Origin: Leptobrachium leishanense
Lineage: Eukaryota > Chordata > Amphibia > Anura > Megophryidae
Reading direction: 5' to 3'
Assembly (NCBI GenBank): GCA_009667805.1
Contig: CM019063.1
Coordinates: forward strand, 90,624,349 to 90,688,348
DNA length: 64,000 nt
In this document: one piece after another, positions 12,217 through 22,950 of the stretch
Layout: the number at the start of each line of letters is the position of its first letter
How positions within the stretch are numbered: position 1 is the first letter of the stretch
The notes under the pieces: generated by a model
Database searches by the model: none
Told to the model about the DNA's origin: nothing
The model's input: only the letters and a program-made list of their open reading frames with translations
Made by a program: the position numbers and the translations under genes

Positions 12217-13462
12217 TGTCACGTCTCACTTTGCGGTTTCGAACCTAGTGTGTGGTTACACAAATGGAGAGAGTCAGGAAGGTGAGGTTTAAGCAAGAAA
12301 TATAGGTTTATTAAAACAGAAGTAAACCAAGAAGGGGACTCTGGATAAATAATAACAACAGGTATAGTACTTGACTGGGAGAGATACTAAATACAGAGGA
12401 CAGGGTATGCTTAGCAGATGGGATAAGAAGGGATGGAGAGGACACTGAATAGCACAATAGGACTAACAGGACAGGTACTGGACTGAACACTGAATAAAGA
12501 ATAACACAATAAGGGCTGACTGAACAGAAATGGAAACAGATAAACTAAAGAACACACTTACTGGATACACAGAGGGTGGGGGACTAGGAGACACAAGGGC
12601 AAAAGGAATAATAAGATCAGGCGTGGTATCAGAAGGGCTATCACAGGAGAATGGTCAAATCAAGCTTAGGTCAGTGGCAGGCAGGGATTGTCAAAGTCCA
12701 GATCAGAGGTCATACAGGTGAGGTCAAACCGTTCAGCAGGATGATGGAGGGTAGATACATAAGTACAGGAATAAGGGTTGCTGAAAGAATGCAGCGATGA
12801 GGGGTTGCTGAAGGTATGCAGCGATGAGGGGTCCACAATGGAATGTAGCAATGAAGGGGTCCACAGCAGGAAACAGCAATGAAGGGGTCAACAGCAGGAA
12901 ACAGCGATGAAGGGGTCAACAGCAGGAAACAGCGATGAAGGGGTCACAGCAGGAAACAGCGATGAAGGGGTCACAGCAGGAAACAGCAATGAAGGGGACA
13001 CAGCAGGAAACAGCGATGAAGGGGTCACAGCAAGAAACAGCGATGAAGGGGTCACAGCAGGAAAAAGCGATGAAGGGGTCACAGCAGGAAACAGCGATGA
13101 AGGGGTCACAGCAGGAAAGAGCGATGAAGGGGTCACAGCAGAAAACAGCGATGAAGGGGTCTCAGCAGGAAACAGCGATGAAGGGGTTCACAGACAGATA
13201 TGTGCATAGCACACGGGTCAGGCTTGCAAATTAGACTTTCTATCAAGAAAGTTGCAGAAGCATTGCTTGAGCGGTGAGGCAGGATTATATGGGCGGTCCA
13301 GGCCCAGCCCACACCTGAGGCTGGAGAGGTGAGGGGAAACCAGGAATGGATCCCTGAGTGCCTGGACACCAGTCCAGGCAGTGGTAAAATCAGGACTGGA
13401 ACATGATTCGAAGGGAACGGCACCTCACTTGCCCTTTCTACGGCGCATGCCGTGTCATTACC
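12212..13462. mobile_element. TG...CA-bounded insertion in L1 (candidate solo LTR)
   Basis: The L1 is interrupted by a 1,241-bp block (12217-13457) that starts TGTCACG, ends CGTGTCA and is flanked by TTACC at 12212-12216 and 13458-13462. A TG...CA boundary plus a 5-bp target duplication is the signature of a solo LTR. The length is long for a single LTR, and much of it is the 27-bp minisatellite. A DNA transposon with short termini is the alternative. No internal gag or pol sequence and no primer-binding site are visible. Confidence 0.5.
12785..13195. repeat. 27-bp minisatellite
   Basis: About 15 tandem units, GGGGTCACAGCAGG followed by AAACAGCGATGAA, degenerate at 12785-12905 and regular from 12906 to about 13195. 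Because 27 is a multiple of three, several frames stay open and give repeated nonapeptides on both strands. This is a property of the unit length and not evidence of a protein. Units differ by single substitutions (GGAAAC, GGAAAA, GGAAAG). Confidence 0.9.
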
Positions 13463-14335
13463 ACAGCCTGGTGCTTCCAATATCTGCCAAAAAATTGTCG
13501 TACATTGTTAGATGTGAACGAGAGCTGAATCTGACACTCTATTGGGATGATTGGCTCTATGCTACAGCCTCTATGAGCACCAACATGAGAGAATCCCATC
13601 TACAATTATTATACAGATGTACCTGACCCCGACCAGACTGACACATATGTCTGGGGCTTCTGCTGAGTTCTGGCTTTGAAACCGGGACAAAGGATCCATG
13701 TTTTTTGTTCATGTCTGAAGGTCACCTCATTCTGGGCTGACATACGGAAGCTGATCCTTACATTCACATCTTTGGACATCCCTCTTATTCCAGAGACATA
13801 CCTATTGCATTTTCTGCCTACTACTGTCCAATTAGCCCCGACTGCTATGATCTCTATAATATTGGGAATAGCTAAATCAGTATTGGCCCACCACTGGTAC
13901 TCATCACAGACACCCACATTACACAAGGTGTTAACTCAGCTTGATGGGGTTTACATATATGTGGAAATGTTTTACGGAGTCCATAACTCCCTGACAGTAC
14001 TTCAGGATACGTGAGATGGATGGGTGCAATTTTCGTTCTCTGGCACACCGTAATATTTGCGAAGAAATGACCCCTGCTTTACTCTATATTTCTCTGTTAT
14101 TTTCTTCTTTTTTATATGAGACATATTGAAGTTAATGTTCTTTATATAGCTTATTCTGTTTTCACTTTTGTATAAGAAAAATATGCCAATTTCTCAAGAA
14201 CCACTCCGGTGATGTGTTCAAGATGCCTTATTGTGGATATGTATTTTCACGGTTCTATGTAACCCTTATTGTGCAGTATGATATAGCCCTGCTGTAATTA
14301 TTGAACACTTGGCTTAATAAAATCTTATATGGAAA
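13463..14335 (+). pseudogene. L1 ORF2 C-terminal region and 3' end relic
   Basis: After the 12217-13457 insertion the L1 resumes. Translations give ERELNLTLYWDDWLYATAS and ESHLQLLYRC, then ISIILGIAKSVLAHHW, which are conserved-looking C-terminal ORF2 blocks (the last is the IL.AK..I..HW motif common to L1 elements). They lie in shifted frames. The 3' untranslated region runs to AATAAAATCTTATAT and an A-rich tail near 14335. Confidence 0.7.
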
Positions 14336-14822
14336 AAGAAGAAACTGGGCAGTTGTATGTGCTATCCTACCCTATCTTACTTTTCCTGCCTTTTGGATCA
14401 TTACTCATCAGTCTCAGGTTTTAAAATATTGCTAATGAGCTGCCTTTCCCATACATTTCAGTTGCAGTAACAGTTAAAAGTACTTATACAGTGCCAACAG
14501 ATTCCGTAGTGCTTTACAATGGGGAAGCACAAACAGGAGACGTGCATGATACTAGAGGAAAGGTAACCCTGCCCGTAAGATAACTGTCCAGGTAATACAG
14601 CACTTTAAACCAAGTGCTCAGGCAGACATCCCAAGAGCTTACAATCTAAGGGACAGGGGTAGCTGAAACAAATGGGAGCAGAGGGAAGGTGAAGCCGGTG
14701 GCCAAAAGAATGTTGTAGGGATTGCATGGGAAGGACCAGAAGTTTGGGCTTAGTAAGATTAATTAGAGAGTGAAGTGGAGACAGCTGGAAAGGAGAGCTG
14801 AAATTAGGCACCGGCCCTGGGT

Positions 14823-15978
14823 CAGGGGTGGATCCAGGGGGGGCAATGGGGCAATTCCCCCCGCCGAGAAAATATGACACAGAGCCTCTCCTAATGCTGG
14901 TCTCAGTAGCAGTTGCTCCTCCCCATTCTCCTGCACAGTCAGAGCTTCCTGTCCATGTGCCACGAGGGAGGTAGGAGTGAGAGAGGTGAGGGGAGAGCAG
15001 GACCAGCCTGATGCAGCAGCAGCCTGGACACACTTCACAAGGGGTAAATTCATGATTCCCCGGGGACACAGGCAGCATTTTTTTTATTAGGGCAGCTCCA
15101 TACACAAGCAGGGAGGCCAGGCTGCTAGAGTCAGACAAAAACCATCTGAATGTGATAGACACATCTCCCCCTCACTTGCTGATCTCTAACTCCCTTTGCA
15201 GGGAGGGGGCGACATGTGTGTGTGTGTGTCATGTGGGGGGGCTCAGAGAGAGAGAATGTGACGGGGGGTCACAGAGACGGGGGTGAGAGAGAGAGAATGA
15301 GACGGGGTCAGAGAGAGGGGGTCAGAGAGAGAGAATGAGGCAGGGGGTCAGAGAGAGAGAATGAGACAGGGGGTCAGAGAGCGAGAATGAGACGGGGTCA
15401 GAGAGAGAGAATGAGACAGGGGGGTCAGAGAGACAGGGGGTCAGAGAGAGAATGAGACAGGGGGTCAGAGAGACAGGGGGTCAGAGAGAGAGACTGAGAT
15501 GGGGTCAGAGAGATGGGGTCAGAGAGAGAATGAGATGGGGTCAGAGAGAGAGATTGAGACGGGGTCAGAGAGAGAGAATGAGATGGGGTCAGAGAGAGAG
15601 AATGAGACGGGTCACAGAGACAGGGGGGTCAGAAAGAGAGAATGAGACAGGGGGTCACAGAGACAGGGGGGTCAGAGAGAGAGAATGAGACAGGGGTCAG
15701 AGAGACACGGGGTAAGAGAGAGAGTGAGACGGGGGTCAGAGAGATAGGGGGTCAGAGAGAGAGAATGAGACGTGGTCAGAGAGACAAGGGGGTCAGAGAG
15801 AGAGAGAATGAGACAGGGGGGTCAGAGAGACAGGGGAGTCAGAGAGAGTGAATGGGACAGAGGGGGTCACAGAGACAGGGGGGTCAGAGACAGGGCTCAA
15901 GTCCTGCGGGAACACGCTTACAGCATGTAAGGCAGCGGGTAGAGTGCCCCCCAAAACCTGTGTTTGGATCCACCCCTG
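14823..15978. mobile_element. Non-autonomous hAT element
   Basis: A 1,156-bp element with perfect 14-bp terminal inverted repeats, CAGGGGTGGATCCA. It is flanked by a perfect 8-bp duplication, CCCTGGGT, at 14815-14822 and 15979-15986. Eight-base duplications and CAGGGG-type ends are diagnostic of the hAT superfamily. The uninterrupted repeat copies at about 21975 and 50335 show the empty site. The interior carries a GA-rich tandem array and no transposase. Open frames across it, including one of 185 codons on the minus strand, have no hAT or zinc-finger motif. Confidence 0.9.
15230..15895. repeat. GA-rich minisatellite inside the hAT element
   Basis: An irregular tandem array built from GGGGTCAGAGAGAGAGAATGA-like units of roughly 20-45 bp, with nested (GA)n runs and variants of GAGACAGGGG. 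Purine-rich on the plus strand. Open frames rich in R, E, G and Q are by-products of the repeat. Confidence 0.85.
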
Positions 15979-16189
15979 CCCTGGGTTGGGACAGCAGAGG
16001 GAGCGAGAGATGGAGGTTAGTCTGTGAGTGTATGCTGTGGAAAGAGCATGAGGTTGGTGAAAATGCACAGGTAGCTAACCATTTGCGATTATTTCATATC
16101 ATAAAATAGATTCAGCTAAACTATGAATTACACATTTCAGAAAAACATATATATAGCATAATTCAGCATTCACAGCAGGGTCCTGAAGT

Positions 16190-16860
16190 GCGCAGAACGG
16201 GATCCGCCGAAAGCCTCCGAACAGACCACTGAACACAGCCCCCGAACGCTGAATAGACCCCCGAATGCAGCCGCCGAATGCCGCAAAAAAGTTGATCAGC
16301 CACAGAACGCCGCCGAACTAGGGGTAAAAAAAAAACACCACATTTTTTAAAAGGCGTTTAAAACAATAAAAATCCATGAAAATAATAAAAAAAGTCCGAT
16401 AAATAATAATAAGAGGTCTGTTACAGAATTTAAAAAATAAAAACATTTTAAAATATGGGAATCAAAAATTTCACCTAAAAAATAAATAAATAAAAAGACT
16501 TTTTGCTGCAAATGAAAAGAATAAACGTTGAATAAAAAAATTATGAAAACAGGATTTTTTTTTCTCATTGAAACTTATAAGATTCGCCTGTTTCAATCTG
16601 TGTAACTGAAGCACCGAAAATCTGGGCATTTCACCAACTCTTCGGTGCAGTTCAGCGTCTCTGAATAGTTTAACCATTACTTCTCTATGGGACAATTTCA
16701 CTGCCGCTAAAGGTCGCCGAATTGCGGCAATCTGAGGCGAACTGCACCATATTTTGCTTGCAATTTGATAATATTTGGCTAGTTTACTGAATAGCCGAAT
16801 TGCCACGAAATAGCACCATACAGGGAAATTCACCAGTTCGGCTCACAGGTGGAAAGTTCA
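16190..16860. repeat. Dispersed repeat, CGAAT-rich family (copy 2)
   Basis: Repeated CCGAAC and CCGAAT words at both edges and an AT-rich middle. The part 16560-16860 matches 190-440 in order. Open frames across the AT-rich centre on the minus strand are low-complexity and not credible. Confidence 0.45.
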
Positions 16861-16983
16861 GCTCTTACAGTATAACCCTTTTAAATGCTTTTAACTGATA
16901 CACTAGAAATATTACCATAACCTTTATTTGAAATATGGGATATGTAGTTAATTTTGCACTTTTCATACTTTCATTAGAAAATA

Positions 16984-17168
16984 GGTACCGGCTGGGTCGA
17001 GTAGAGGTAACATCACTGCTCCATAACCGTGGAGACACAGGTTCAAATCCCAGCCAGAGCACCTCTCCAGTAAGTGTCCTTGGGCAAGACACCCAATCGT
17101 ACATATATGCCTACCCAGGACATACTTATCTCAATGTATCTTTCCTGGTAAAATACAAATAAAAAAAT
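16984..17168 (+). mobile_element. tRNA-derived SINE with LINE-type tail (copy 1)
   Basis: The head looks like a tRNA gene derivative: an A-box-like GGGTCGAGTAGAGG near 16993 and a B box GGTTCAAATCC at 17040-17050, the internal RNA polymerase III promoter. A non-tRNA body (AGTGTCCTTGGGCAAGACAC) follows, then a tail (CCAGGACATACTT, then ATCTCAATGTATCTTTCCTGG) that also forms the 3' end of the CR1/L2-type LINE at 35665-36356. It ends in an A-rich run. Copy 2 is at 58480-58679. Confidence 0.85.
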
Positions 17169-18404
17169 TTGTGCCGTTTTTTATTATACCCTTTCACACA
17201 AAATATAGTAACACTACATCAATGAATTGCTGTCTTCAGAAGCCCTGATGAAAAATATGATTTTTTTTTTTTTTTTTACTGTTTCAAAGTAGGAGTGAAG
17301 CAAAACAAGATTTAAACCGGTCCTGACATTTTTTTGCATTTTATTTAAATGTGAACATAGTAAAATTGTCCTTTATTCCAATTTTTCTTTTTATTGCATA
17401 TTGTATTAATACCCGCCACAGAGTACTCAGTCTCTTACGATGCTTACGTCAGCGATATCTACCATTCTTCACTGTTTACAATGTGTAACATGATATTTTT
17501 CAAACTGTATGCGATGTATTGACCTTTAAATGCAAATAAAAACATTTAATACAAAAACAATTGTCCTTTATTAGAATGATACGTGGTGTAAATTGAAGGA
17601 CTGATGGATTTTGGGATGGCGAATCATCATTGTACGAAGATAACGACAACTAGAAAGCTAAAAAACAAATATAGAAAAAAATATTTGGAAAGAAAGGGAA
17701 ATAATTTGTCATTATCAGTTTAACTGTAGGTTATGTAACTATTTTACTAAGCGAATAATAACAATCTCCAAACGGCTCAATTTGCAAGTTTCTTAGCAGT
17801 ATTGAAGAAACAAACTGATGGTGTGTGTGTGTGTGTTTGTGTGTAAAAAGAGGATGCCTTGGTCTGACAGGAGTCTCTCAAAACAATGTATCAGAATGGG
17901 TGTAAAACCATCTAATTTGGCAGAGTTCTCAGACCGTTACCATAGAAACCAATAACCATATGCAGGCTTTCTAGAGAATAAATTAATTCTTGATCCAATC
18001 TGAAAATATTCTCTCACTTATCAGAGGTAAAACTGCCAATTACCAGCCCCCAACTGATCAAATAATCATTTTCTTTGTTCATTTACCACCAAACGTAAGC
18101 CGATACTGTAATAGGAATCACTCAATGAACTTCTGTTTAGGGCTTACATATTTTTACAGTAGTCTTTATATTATATTCTTTGGAGATCAGTTTCATTTGT
18201 ATTTAATTACGACCATCACGTGTATTTTCAGATGTGTTATTATAGTATATATATTATAAATATTAATAGTATCATAATTTCATATAAATATAATGATGTA
18301 ACGGGTTGCGATGAACAACTGTCAGTGTTTTGTTTGTTCCTTTGTGTGTATGGGTTTTCCCACCTACTCGATCTATAGATGCACAGAATTGCTCATGGAA
18401 TGTA
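17169..18404. other. AT-rich non-coding DNA with a GT microsatellite
   Basis: No coding relic was recognised. A (GT)n run lies at about 17819-17842 and a T run at 17262-17277. The remaining sequence is AT-rich and appears single copy within the window. Confidence 0.45.
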
Positions 18405-18569
18405 CCGTATTTTCTGGTGTATTAGACGACCCCCTAATTTTCCAGTTAAAAAATAGGTTTTGGGCTATACTCGTCATATTGTATTGTATATCCCACGTAT
18501 AAGACGACCCCCAATTTTTGGGGGATGTTTTTAAGTATAAAAAGTAGTCTTATACACCAGAAAATACTG
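18405..18569. mobile_element. Tc1/mariner-like MITE
   Basis: A 165-bp element flanked by TA at 18403-18404 and 18570-18571. Its left end CCGTATTTTCTGGTGTAT matches the right end read in reverse, CAGTATTTTCTGGTGTAT, and GACGACCCCC motifs lie inside. TA duplications and these ends fit a mariner-type MITE of a family widespread in vertebrates. Confidence 0.8.
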
Positions 18570-19347
18570 TATGTATGTGGAAGCAAAATATATTCTCTAA
18601 GAGAATTCTAAAAACTGAAATATATCAGCTGGGGACTAAATATATATTTTTTAAAGGTGTTTGGACCTTAAAACTGCAAATGCTTGTATTTCTCAGGATC
18701 ATAATGTATGTATGTGCGTGTTGTATTTACTATAACCACCCATACAAATGATTATCTTGCCTCTACAAACCGCAAAATAATTTGATATGTGTTAAATATC
18801 GCTCTAGATACAGTCTAAACCCTTAACACAAAGACCAACATAGTCTCCCATGGAGCACCATCTGTTTATTGCTGGTATTTTACATATGCAAGGACTGAAG
18901 TCCATTAAGCATTGTATGAATGCAGTCCCTCATTCATTAAATGTATATAAAGTGTATCACCATTAGCCCGAGCAGTTTCTTTGTTAGTAATGGAGCACAT
19001 TTTGAGTAATTTCAGGTGAATGCTTTTAAATAATGACTTCAAACGGGAAATATAATGAAGGATTAAAAAAAAAATGCATTTGCCACGCCGAACAAAATAA
19101 TACTGAAAGAATATCTTCTCGTTTAACAAGAACGTATTAGGTAAAATGTTCTATTCATCAAATATTTTCACTTCTGACATTTTTTGTTGGTCATAAATAT
19201 TTGAGCGGCACCCTACGCTGTTGGGTCTGTGTGGTTTAATATGTATTCTCACACTTATTTTTTAGATTTTGTCACCAATGGAAATGCAATGGGGTTTGCT
19301 GACCCTTTTTAAATTTAAAGTTAATTTGAGCATACAGGTAACATTAA

Positions 19348-19774
19348 GGCTAGGGTCAGACGAACGCATTTTTCGCGTTGTCCGTGAAAAAGTGTGTTCG
19401 AACAAATGGACGTATTTTTTCACGGAATACTCGATAGCGGTCATACGATGCGCATTTGCGTCCGTGATTTTGTACGGATCATCAATAAAACCCCTTTTTG
19501 CGTCTGGCCGTTATGTTGGCCGGACATTAGCAGCGTCTGACGTCTCCTAATCACGCACACATGCCGCTAGCGGACGCAGCGCACTCTGTACGTCAGTACT
19601 AGCGGTTTCACATCCTCGAAAAAATCCGTTCGTTTGCCACTTGCGTTGCGCAGCCGCACTTTTGTGCGGCCGTTCTTCGTATGCTGCCCGACATTGGACG
19701 TCATTTGCTGCTAGCACGGCCGTGATTAAGTGCGGCTAAACGCACGTTATTACGGCGCTTGTCTGACCCTAGCC
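19348..19774. mobile_element. Harbinger-like MITE, GTCAGAC family (copy 2)
   Basis: 427 bp with inverted ends GGCTAGGGTCAGACGAACGC and the complement of GGCTAGGGTCAGACAAGCGC. The interior is the reverse complement of the element at 4841-5259 and is CG-rich. The flanking triplets are TAA and TTG, so the target duplication has decayed or the site differs. Confidence 0.8.
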
Positions 19775-19998
19775 TTGTTATTACATTATATTCATCCATA
19801 GTATATTTTTGGAGGGTGTTTCATTTGGTTTTTAATGTCTCTCTCTCAGTCAGTTCTGCTAATTCAACAATGGCCCGATTCCATTTTCAGGAAATTTCTG
19901 AAACAATGTATTTGGCGCTTGTTGATATCATTAGTAAAGTTGTTTTTCAATAGTTTCAATATTCTTGAGGACTGTATCTGTGTGAGCAGGAATTCTAC

Positions 19999-20212
19999 AT
20001 AATGACTATTTCCTACATATTTATTTTCTGTTAATCTGTATATTTGTGGTGTTTTTTTTTTTTTTTTTAATATCTTGCATTGTATTACTTTGTATTTCTG
20101 TAACTGTAACACTTCAATGTTCTTGAACCCAGGACATACTTGAAAACGAGAGAAATCTCAATGTATCCTTCCTGGTAAAATCCTTTATAAATAAATAAAA
20201 TAAATAAATAAA
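19999..20212 (+). mobile_element. CR1/L2-type LINE, 3' end only
   Basis: About 214 bp on the plus strand match the reverse complement of 35665-35875, from the ATTTCCTACATAT block through TTGTATTACTTTG, TTCTTGAACCCAGGACATAC and CCTTCCTGGTAAAATCC to an (ATAA)n tail. It is a second, 5'-truncated copy of the same LINE family, as expected from incomplete target-primed reverse transcription. Confidence 0.85.
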
Positions 20213-20295
20213 TTCCTAAGGGTCATATTTTAAAAAAATGTGATTGCTGTGATATCGCAGCTACATCTCGGCAAGAAAATCACCAAGTTCTCTAA

Positions 20296-20763
20296 GGCTA
20301 ATGTCAGAAGAACGCATTCTGAGCAAACTGTGCGTCCGTTCACAACTGACGTACTTTCTGACTGATGATACTGTAGATACCACACGGTCCGGTTTTTTTG
20401 ACTGACGTTTTTTTTGACTGATATAGATGGGAAATAAAATTAATATGTAAAATGAAAAAAATTGATACATGATATGAAAACCCATTTTGTCTGTAAAAAT
20501 GCTGGTCGTCAAAAATGCAGTCCGCCTGTCTACGTTCCATCACTCACACACAAGCTACGCAGACGTAGCGCACTCTGTGCGTCCGTCCTAGAGGTTTGAC
20601 ATTCTTGCCTAAATTGCTTCCGGTGCCACGTGCGTTGTGCGTGCGCACTTCTGTTCGGAAGTACTTCGTGTGTGGGTCTCTCTTGATCATAATTTTATCC
20701 TACGACGGACGTTAAAAAGTGCAGCAACACGGACGTGATCACTGCGTTCGTCTGACACGGGCC
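20296..20763. mobile_element. Harbinger-like MITE, GTCAGAC family, subfamily B (copy 1)
   Basis: 468 bp flanked by TAA at 20293-20295 and 20764-20766. The ends are GGCTAATGTCAGAAGAACGC and the complement of GGCCCGTGTCAGACGAACGC. The middle contains an AT-rich block, ATTAATATGTAAAATG, that is shared in reverse with 45898-46272 but is absent from the 4841 and 19348 copies, marking a second subfamily. Confidence 0.8.
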
Positions 20764-21140
20764 TAAAATGTAAGCCCCAATGCCGTTACATATGTAAAAA
20801 TACAAACCTGACTACAGACCATAACTGATGTCTATCTACATAACCCTAATTACTGTTCATATACATAGCACCCGTCTGTAATTCTTTGGATGAGTGCATC
20901 CTTTTCCTCTGTTGTGTGTGTGTGTGTGTATGTGTGTGTATATTTATCATTCGAAATCTATACTAGAATCTATTCCTTTAATTGATACTAAACTTACAAT
21001 AGTATTAACCTCTCCGCTACCGACATATATATACTGTGACAGAAAACAAGGCATGGTCCCATGTGTACATTGGGTCCCCTCTCACAATACAAACAATAAT
21101 ATATACTGTATTATATAGTATATCCATAATATATATAAAC
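20764..21140. repeat. AT-rich DNA with GT/AT microsatellites
   Basis: A (GT)n tract at about 20914-20939 and TA-rich tracts near 21070-21140. No coding relic. Confidence 0.5.
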
Positions 21141-21269
21141 ATAGCCACAACATTAAAACCACCTGCTTAATATTGTGTAGGTCCCCCTCTGCTGCCAAGA
21201 AGGTTCTGATGCATCGAGGTATGGACTGCACAAGACCTCTGTCCTGTGGTATCTCTCAACAAGACAGTA

Positions 21270-22489
21270 AAGGAACACTACTGAAAAATAGAGTGTCCTT
21301 TTTTCGCCCTTAAATTACTGGCCAGAGACTGCTGACTGCCTCAATTATTTTTTACTTATTTCTCTTAGTTTTTGTGATATTACTCGCCTTTTGTCCCTCG
21401 GCACAGGAGCGCGCACACCTCCTCCTCTTCAGCTTAGGGACTACTGGACCTGGAAGTCTCTGAGTCTTTTCTGAGCAAATTGGGCTCCCTGCGCAACTTA
21501 GCATAGGGAATGCCAGCTGTGCACCACAATGGGACTTGCGAACTTTACACACTCAGGTCCCATAGTTTTTGTGCACAATGATGGATCAGGGCTGCGCGCG
21601 CAGAAGCAGATCCGATCCATTATTATTATTATTATCCTTTATTTAAAAAGCACCAGCATATTCCAAAGCGCTGTACAATGGGGAGCACAAACTTGAGACA
21701 TACATGATAAATAAGGAAAAGTCAGCCCTGCTCAAAGGATAGCTTGTCTAGAAAGTACAGCACTTTAACCAAGTGCTCAGCCAGACATCCCGTGAGCTTA
21801 CAATCTAAGGGACGGGGTAAGTGAAACAGATGGGAGCAGAGGGAAGGTGAAGCTGGTTGCTAGAAGAAATGTTGTGAGGGTTGCATGGGAAGGACCAGAA
21901 GGTGGGGCTGAGTAAAGGTAATTAGAGAGAGAAGTGGAAACAGCTGTAAAGGAGCCCTTAAATTATGGACCAGGCCTGGGTGGGTGGGACTGCAGAGTGG
22001 AGAAACTTGTGATCTGTGATGGTCAGTGGAGGAGGAACAGGAAGAGGGGGAGGGGGAGGGTGAGAAGCAGAGGTGAAGACCAGGTAAAAAAGTTTAAGTA
22101 AAAAGGAGGGAACATTGCAACATGGAATCAGCCAGAAATTAATACATTTAGAAATAAAATACAGTTGCAAGAATGGGGTTCTTTGGAGGATAGCGTTGGA
22201 CCGCATTCTGAATTCCTGCTACCTTATGCTGGTTCCGGGGTGTTGGTCAGTGTATGCTTATGCTGGTTCCGGGGTGCAGAGTGGAGAATCTTGTGGTCTG
22301 TCCGTGACAACCACAGGTGGTCTTAGGAAAGAGACGTCATAACACTTGAGCATAATGATGTCTTGAGTGACCGAACTAGTGACCAACAGCCGTTAAGTTC
22401 AAACCTCCTGACTGCCTGGTCCTTCGGGGGGTAGGGGAATCACTGCATTTAAAAAGCTAAAGTGGTCAGGTGTGCAGAATATCTCTTTA
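21270..22489. mobile_element. Insertion within the Tc1 relic, carrying repeat R1 copy 2
   Basis: This 1.2-kb block separates two parts of one Tc1 element and is flanked by ACAGTA direct repeats. Its ends are weakly inverted (AAGGAACACTACTG versus AAAGAGATATTCTG in reverse), which would fit a degenerate DNA transposon. It contains repeat R1 copy 2 at 21612-22000 and an (ATT)n run. It has no transposase. The boundary assignment is from sequence; the superfamily is unresolved. Confidence 0.5.
21612..22000. repeat. Dispersed repeat family R1, copy 2
   Basis: Matches 14464-14822 in order and orientation, and at GGCCTGGGTGGGTGGGAC continues uninterrupted through the point where copy 1 carries the hAT insertion. 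This makes it an empty-site reference. It is preceded by an (ATT)n run. Confidence 0.75.
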
Positions 22490-22950
22490 ACAGTACATCC
22501 TTTATGTCCTGCAAGTTCCGAGATGGGGCCTCCATGGGCCGTGATTATTGTTCAAGCCCATTCCAAAGATACTCAATCGGATTGAGATCTGGCAAATATG
22601 GAGGCCAAGGTAACACCATGACTACTTTGTCATGTTTCTCAAACCATTCCTGAACATTTTTTACTTTTTGTCAGGGTGAATTATCCTGCTTAAAGAGGTC
22701 ACTGCCATCAGGGAACACCACTGTCATGAATTGGGTTATGTGGGCTACTACAATCGTTAGATAGGGGACACACATCAAGTGTGTTCTGACACCTTGCTCT
22801 CATATCCATGAGATATGACCCATTTGTCTAGCCATCACTATTCGGCCCTTGTCAAAGTCATCTTAAGTCAAGATCTTTTGCCCATTTTTCCTGCTTCCAG
22901 CACATGAAATTCAAGAACTGACTTGCAGCCTAATATATCTGAGCCCTTCA

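Larger units (their letters stand above)
6185..14335 (+). mobile_element. Decayed L1-group LINE, plus strand, with several insertions
   Basis: Pieces of one L1-type element lie in order on the plus strand: ORF1 (6307-6747), endonuclease (8952-9600), linker and reverse transcriptase (9920-11200), post-RT region (11420-12200) and C-terminal region (13463-14010), then a 3' end with AATAAA near 14318 and a short A-rich tail. The order and spacing match a two-ORF L1. It is interrupted by a MITE at 8563-8878, a 1.24-kb insertion at 12217-13457 and an unrecognised insert about 10690-11030. Material at 6780-7850 also does not look like L1. Many stops and frameshifts make it a fossil. Confidence 0.8.
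14464..16010. repeat. Dispersed repeat family R1, copy 1, split by a hAT element
   Basis: The 14464-14822 segment matches 21612-22000 and 49975-50360 in order: GTGCTTTACAATGGGGAAGC, a CAGCACTTTAAACCAAGTGCT block, GAGCTTACAATCTAAGGGAC, a GGGAGCAGAGGGAAGGTGAAG block and GGAAGGACCAGAAG. The last part, TTGGGACAGCAGAGGGAG, resumes at 15987 after the hAT insertion. I recognise this as a common anuran interspersed repeat but cannot name its class. Confidence 0.75.
21141..22950 (-). mobile_element. Tc1-like relic of the ACATTAAAACCACC family, split by an insertion
   Basis: The 21141-21263 segment carries the terminal repeat of a Tc1-like family common in fish and frogs (CAACATTAAAACCACCTGC, then TAATATTGTGTAGGTCC). 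The same element resumes at 22496 with transposase-encoding sequence on the minus strand: CGGATTGAGATCTGG, CTCAAACCATTCCTGAACA, TTATCCTGCTTAAAGAGG, GTCTAGCCATCACTAT and CCCATTTTTCCTGCTTC. Large internal deletions and many stops make it a fossil. A direct repeat ACAGTA (21264-21269 and 22490-22495) bounds the intervening insertion. Confidence 0.75.

Noticed and set aside
12906..13195. CRISPR-like regularly spaced repeats, or a repeat protein
   Set aside because: Units are directly tandem with no unique spacers, and 27 bp keeps all frames open, which explains the repeated nonapeptides on both strands.
14605..15162. 185-codon minus-strand frame as a gene
   Set aside because: It crosses the boundary between repeat R1 and the hAT element and has no domain; it is chance in GC-richer DNA.
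15452..15851. Arg/Glu/Gly-rich proteins
   Set aside because: Translations of the GA-rich minisatellite only.
17040..17050. Functional tRNA gene
   Set aside because: Although the B box is good, the head does not fold as a complete cloverleaf by eye and it continues into a SINE body and LINE tail.
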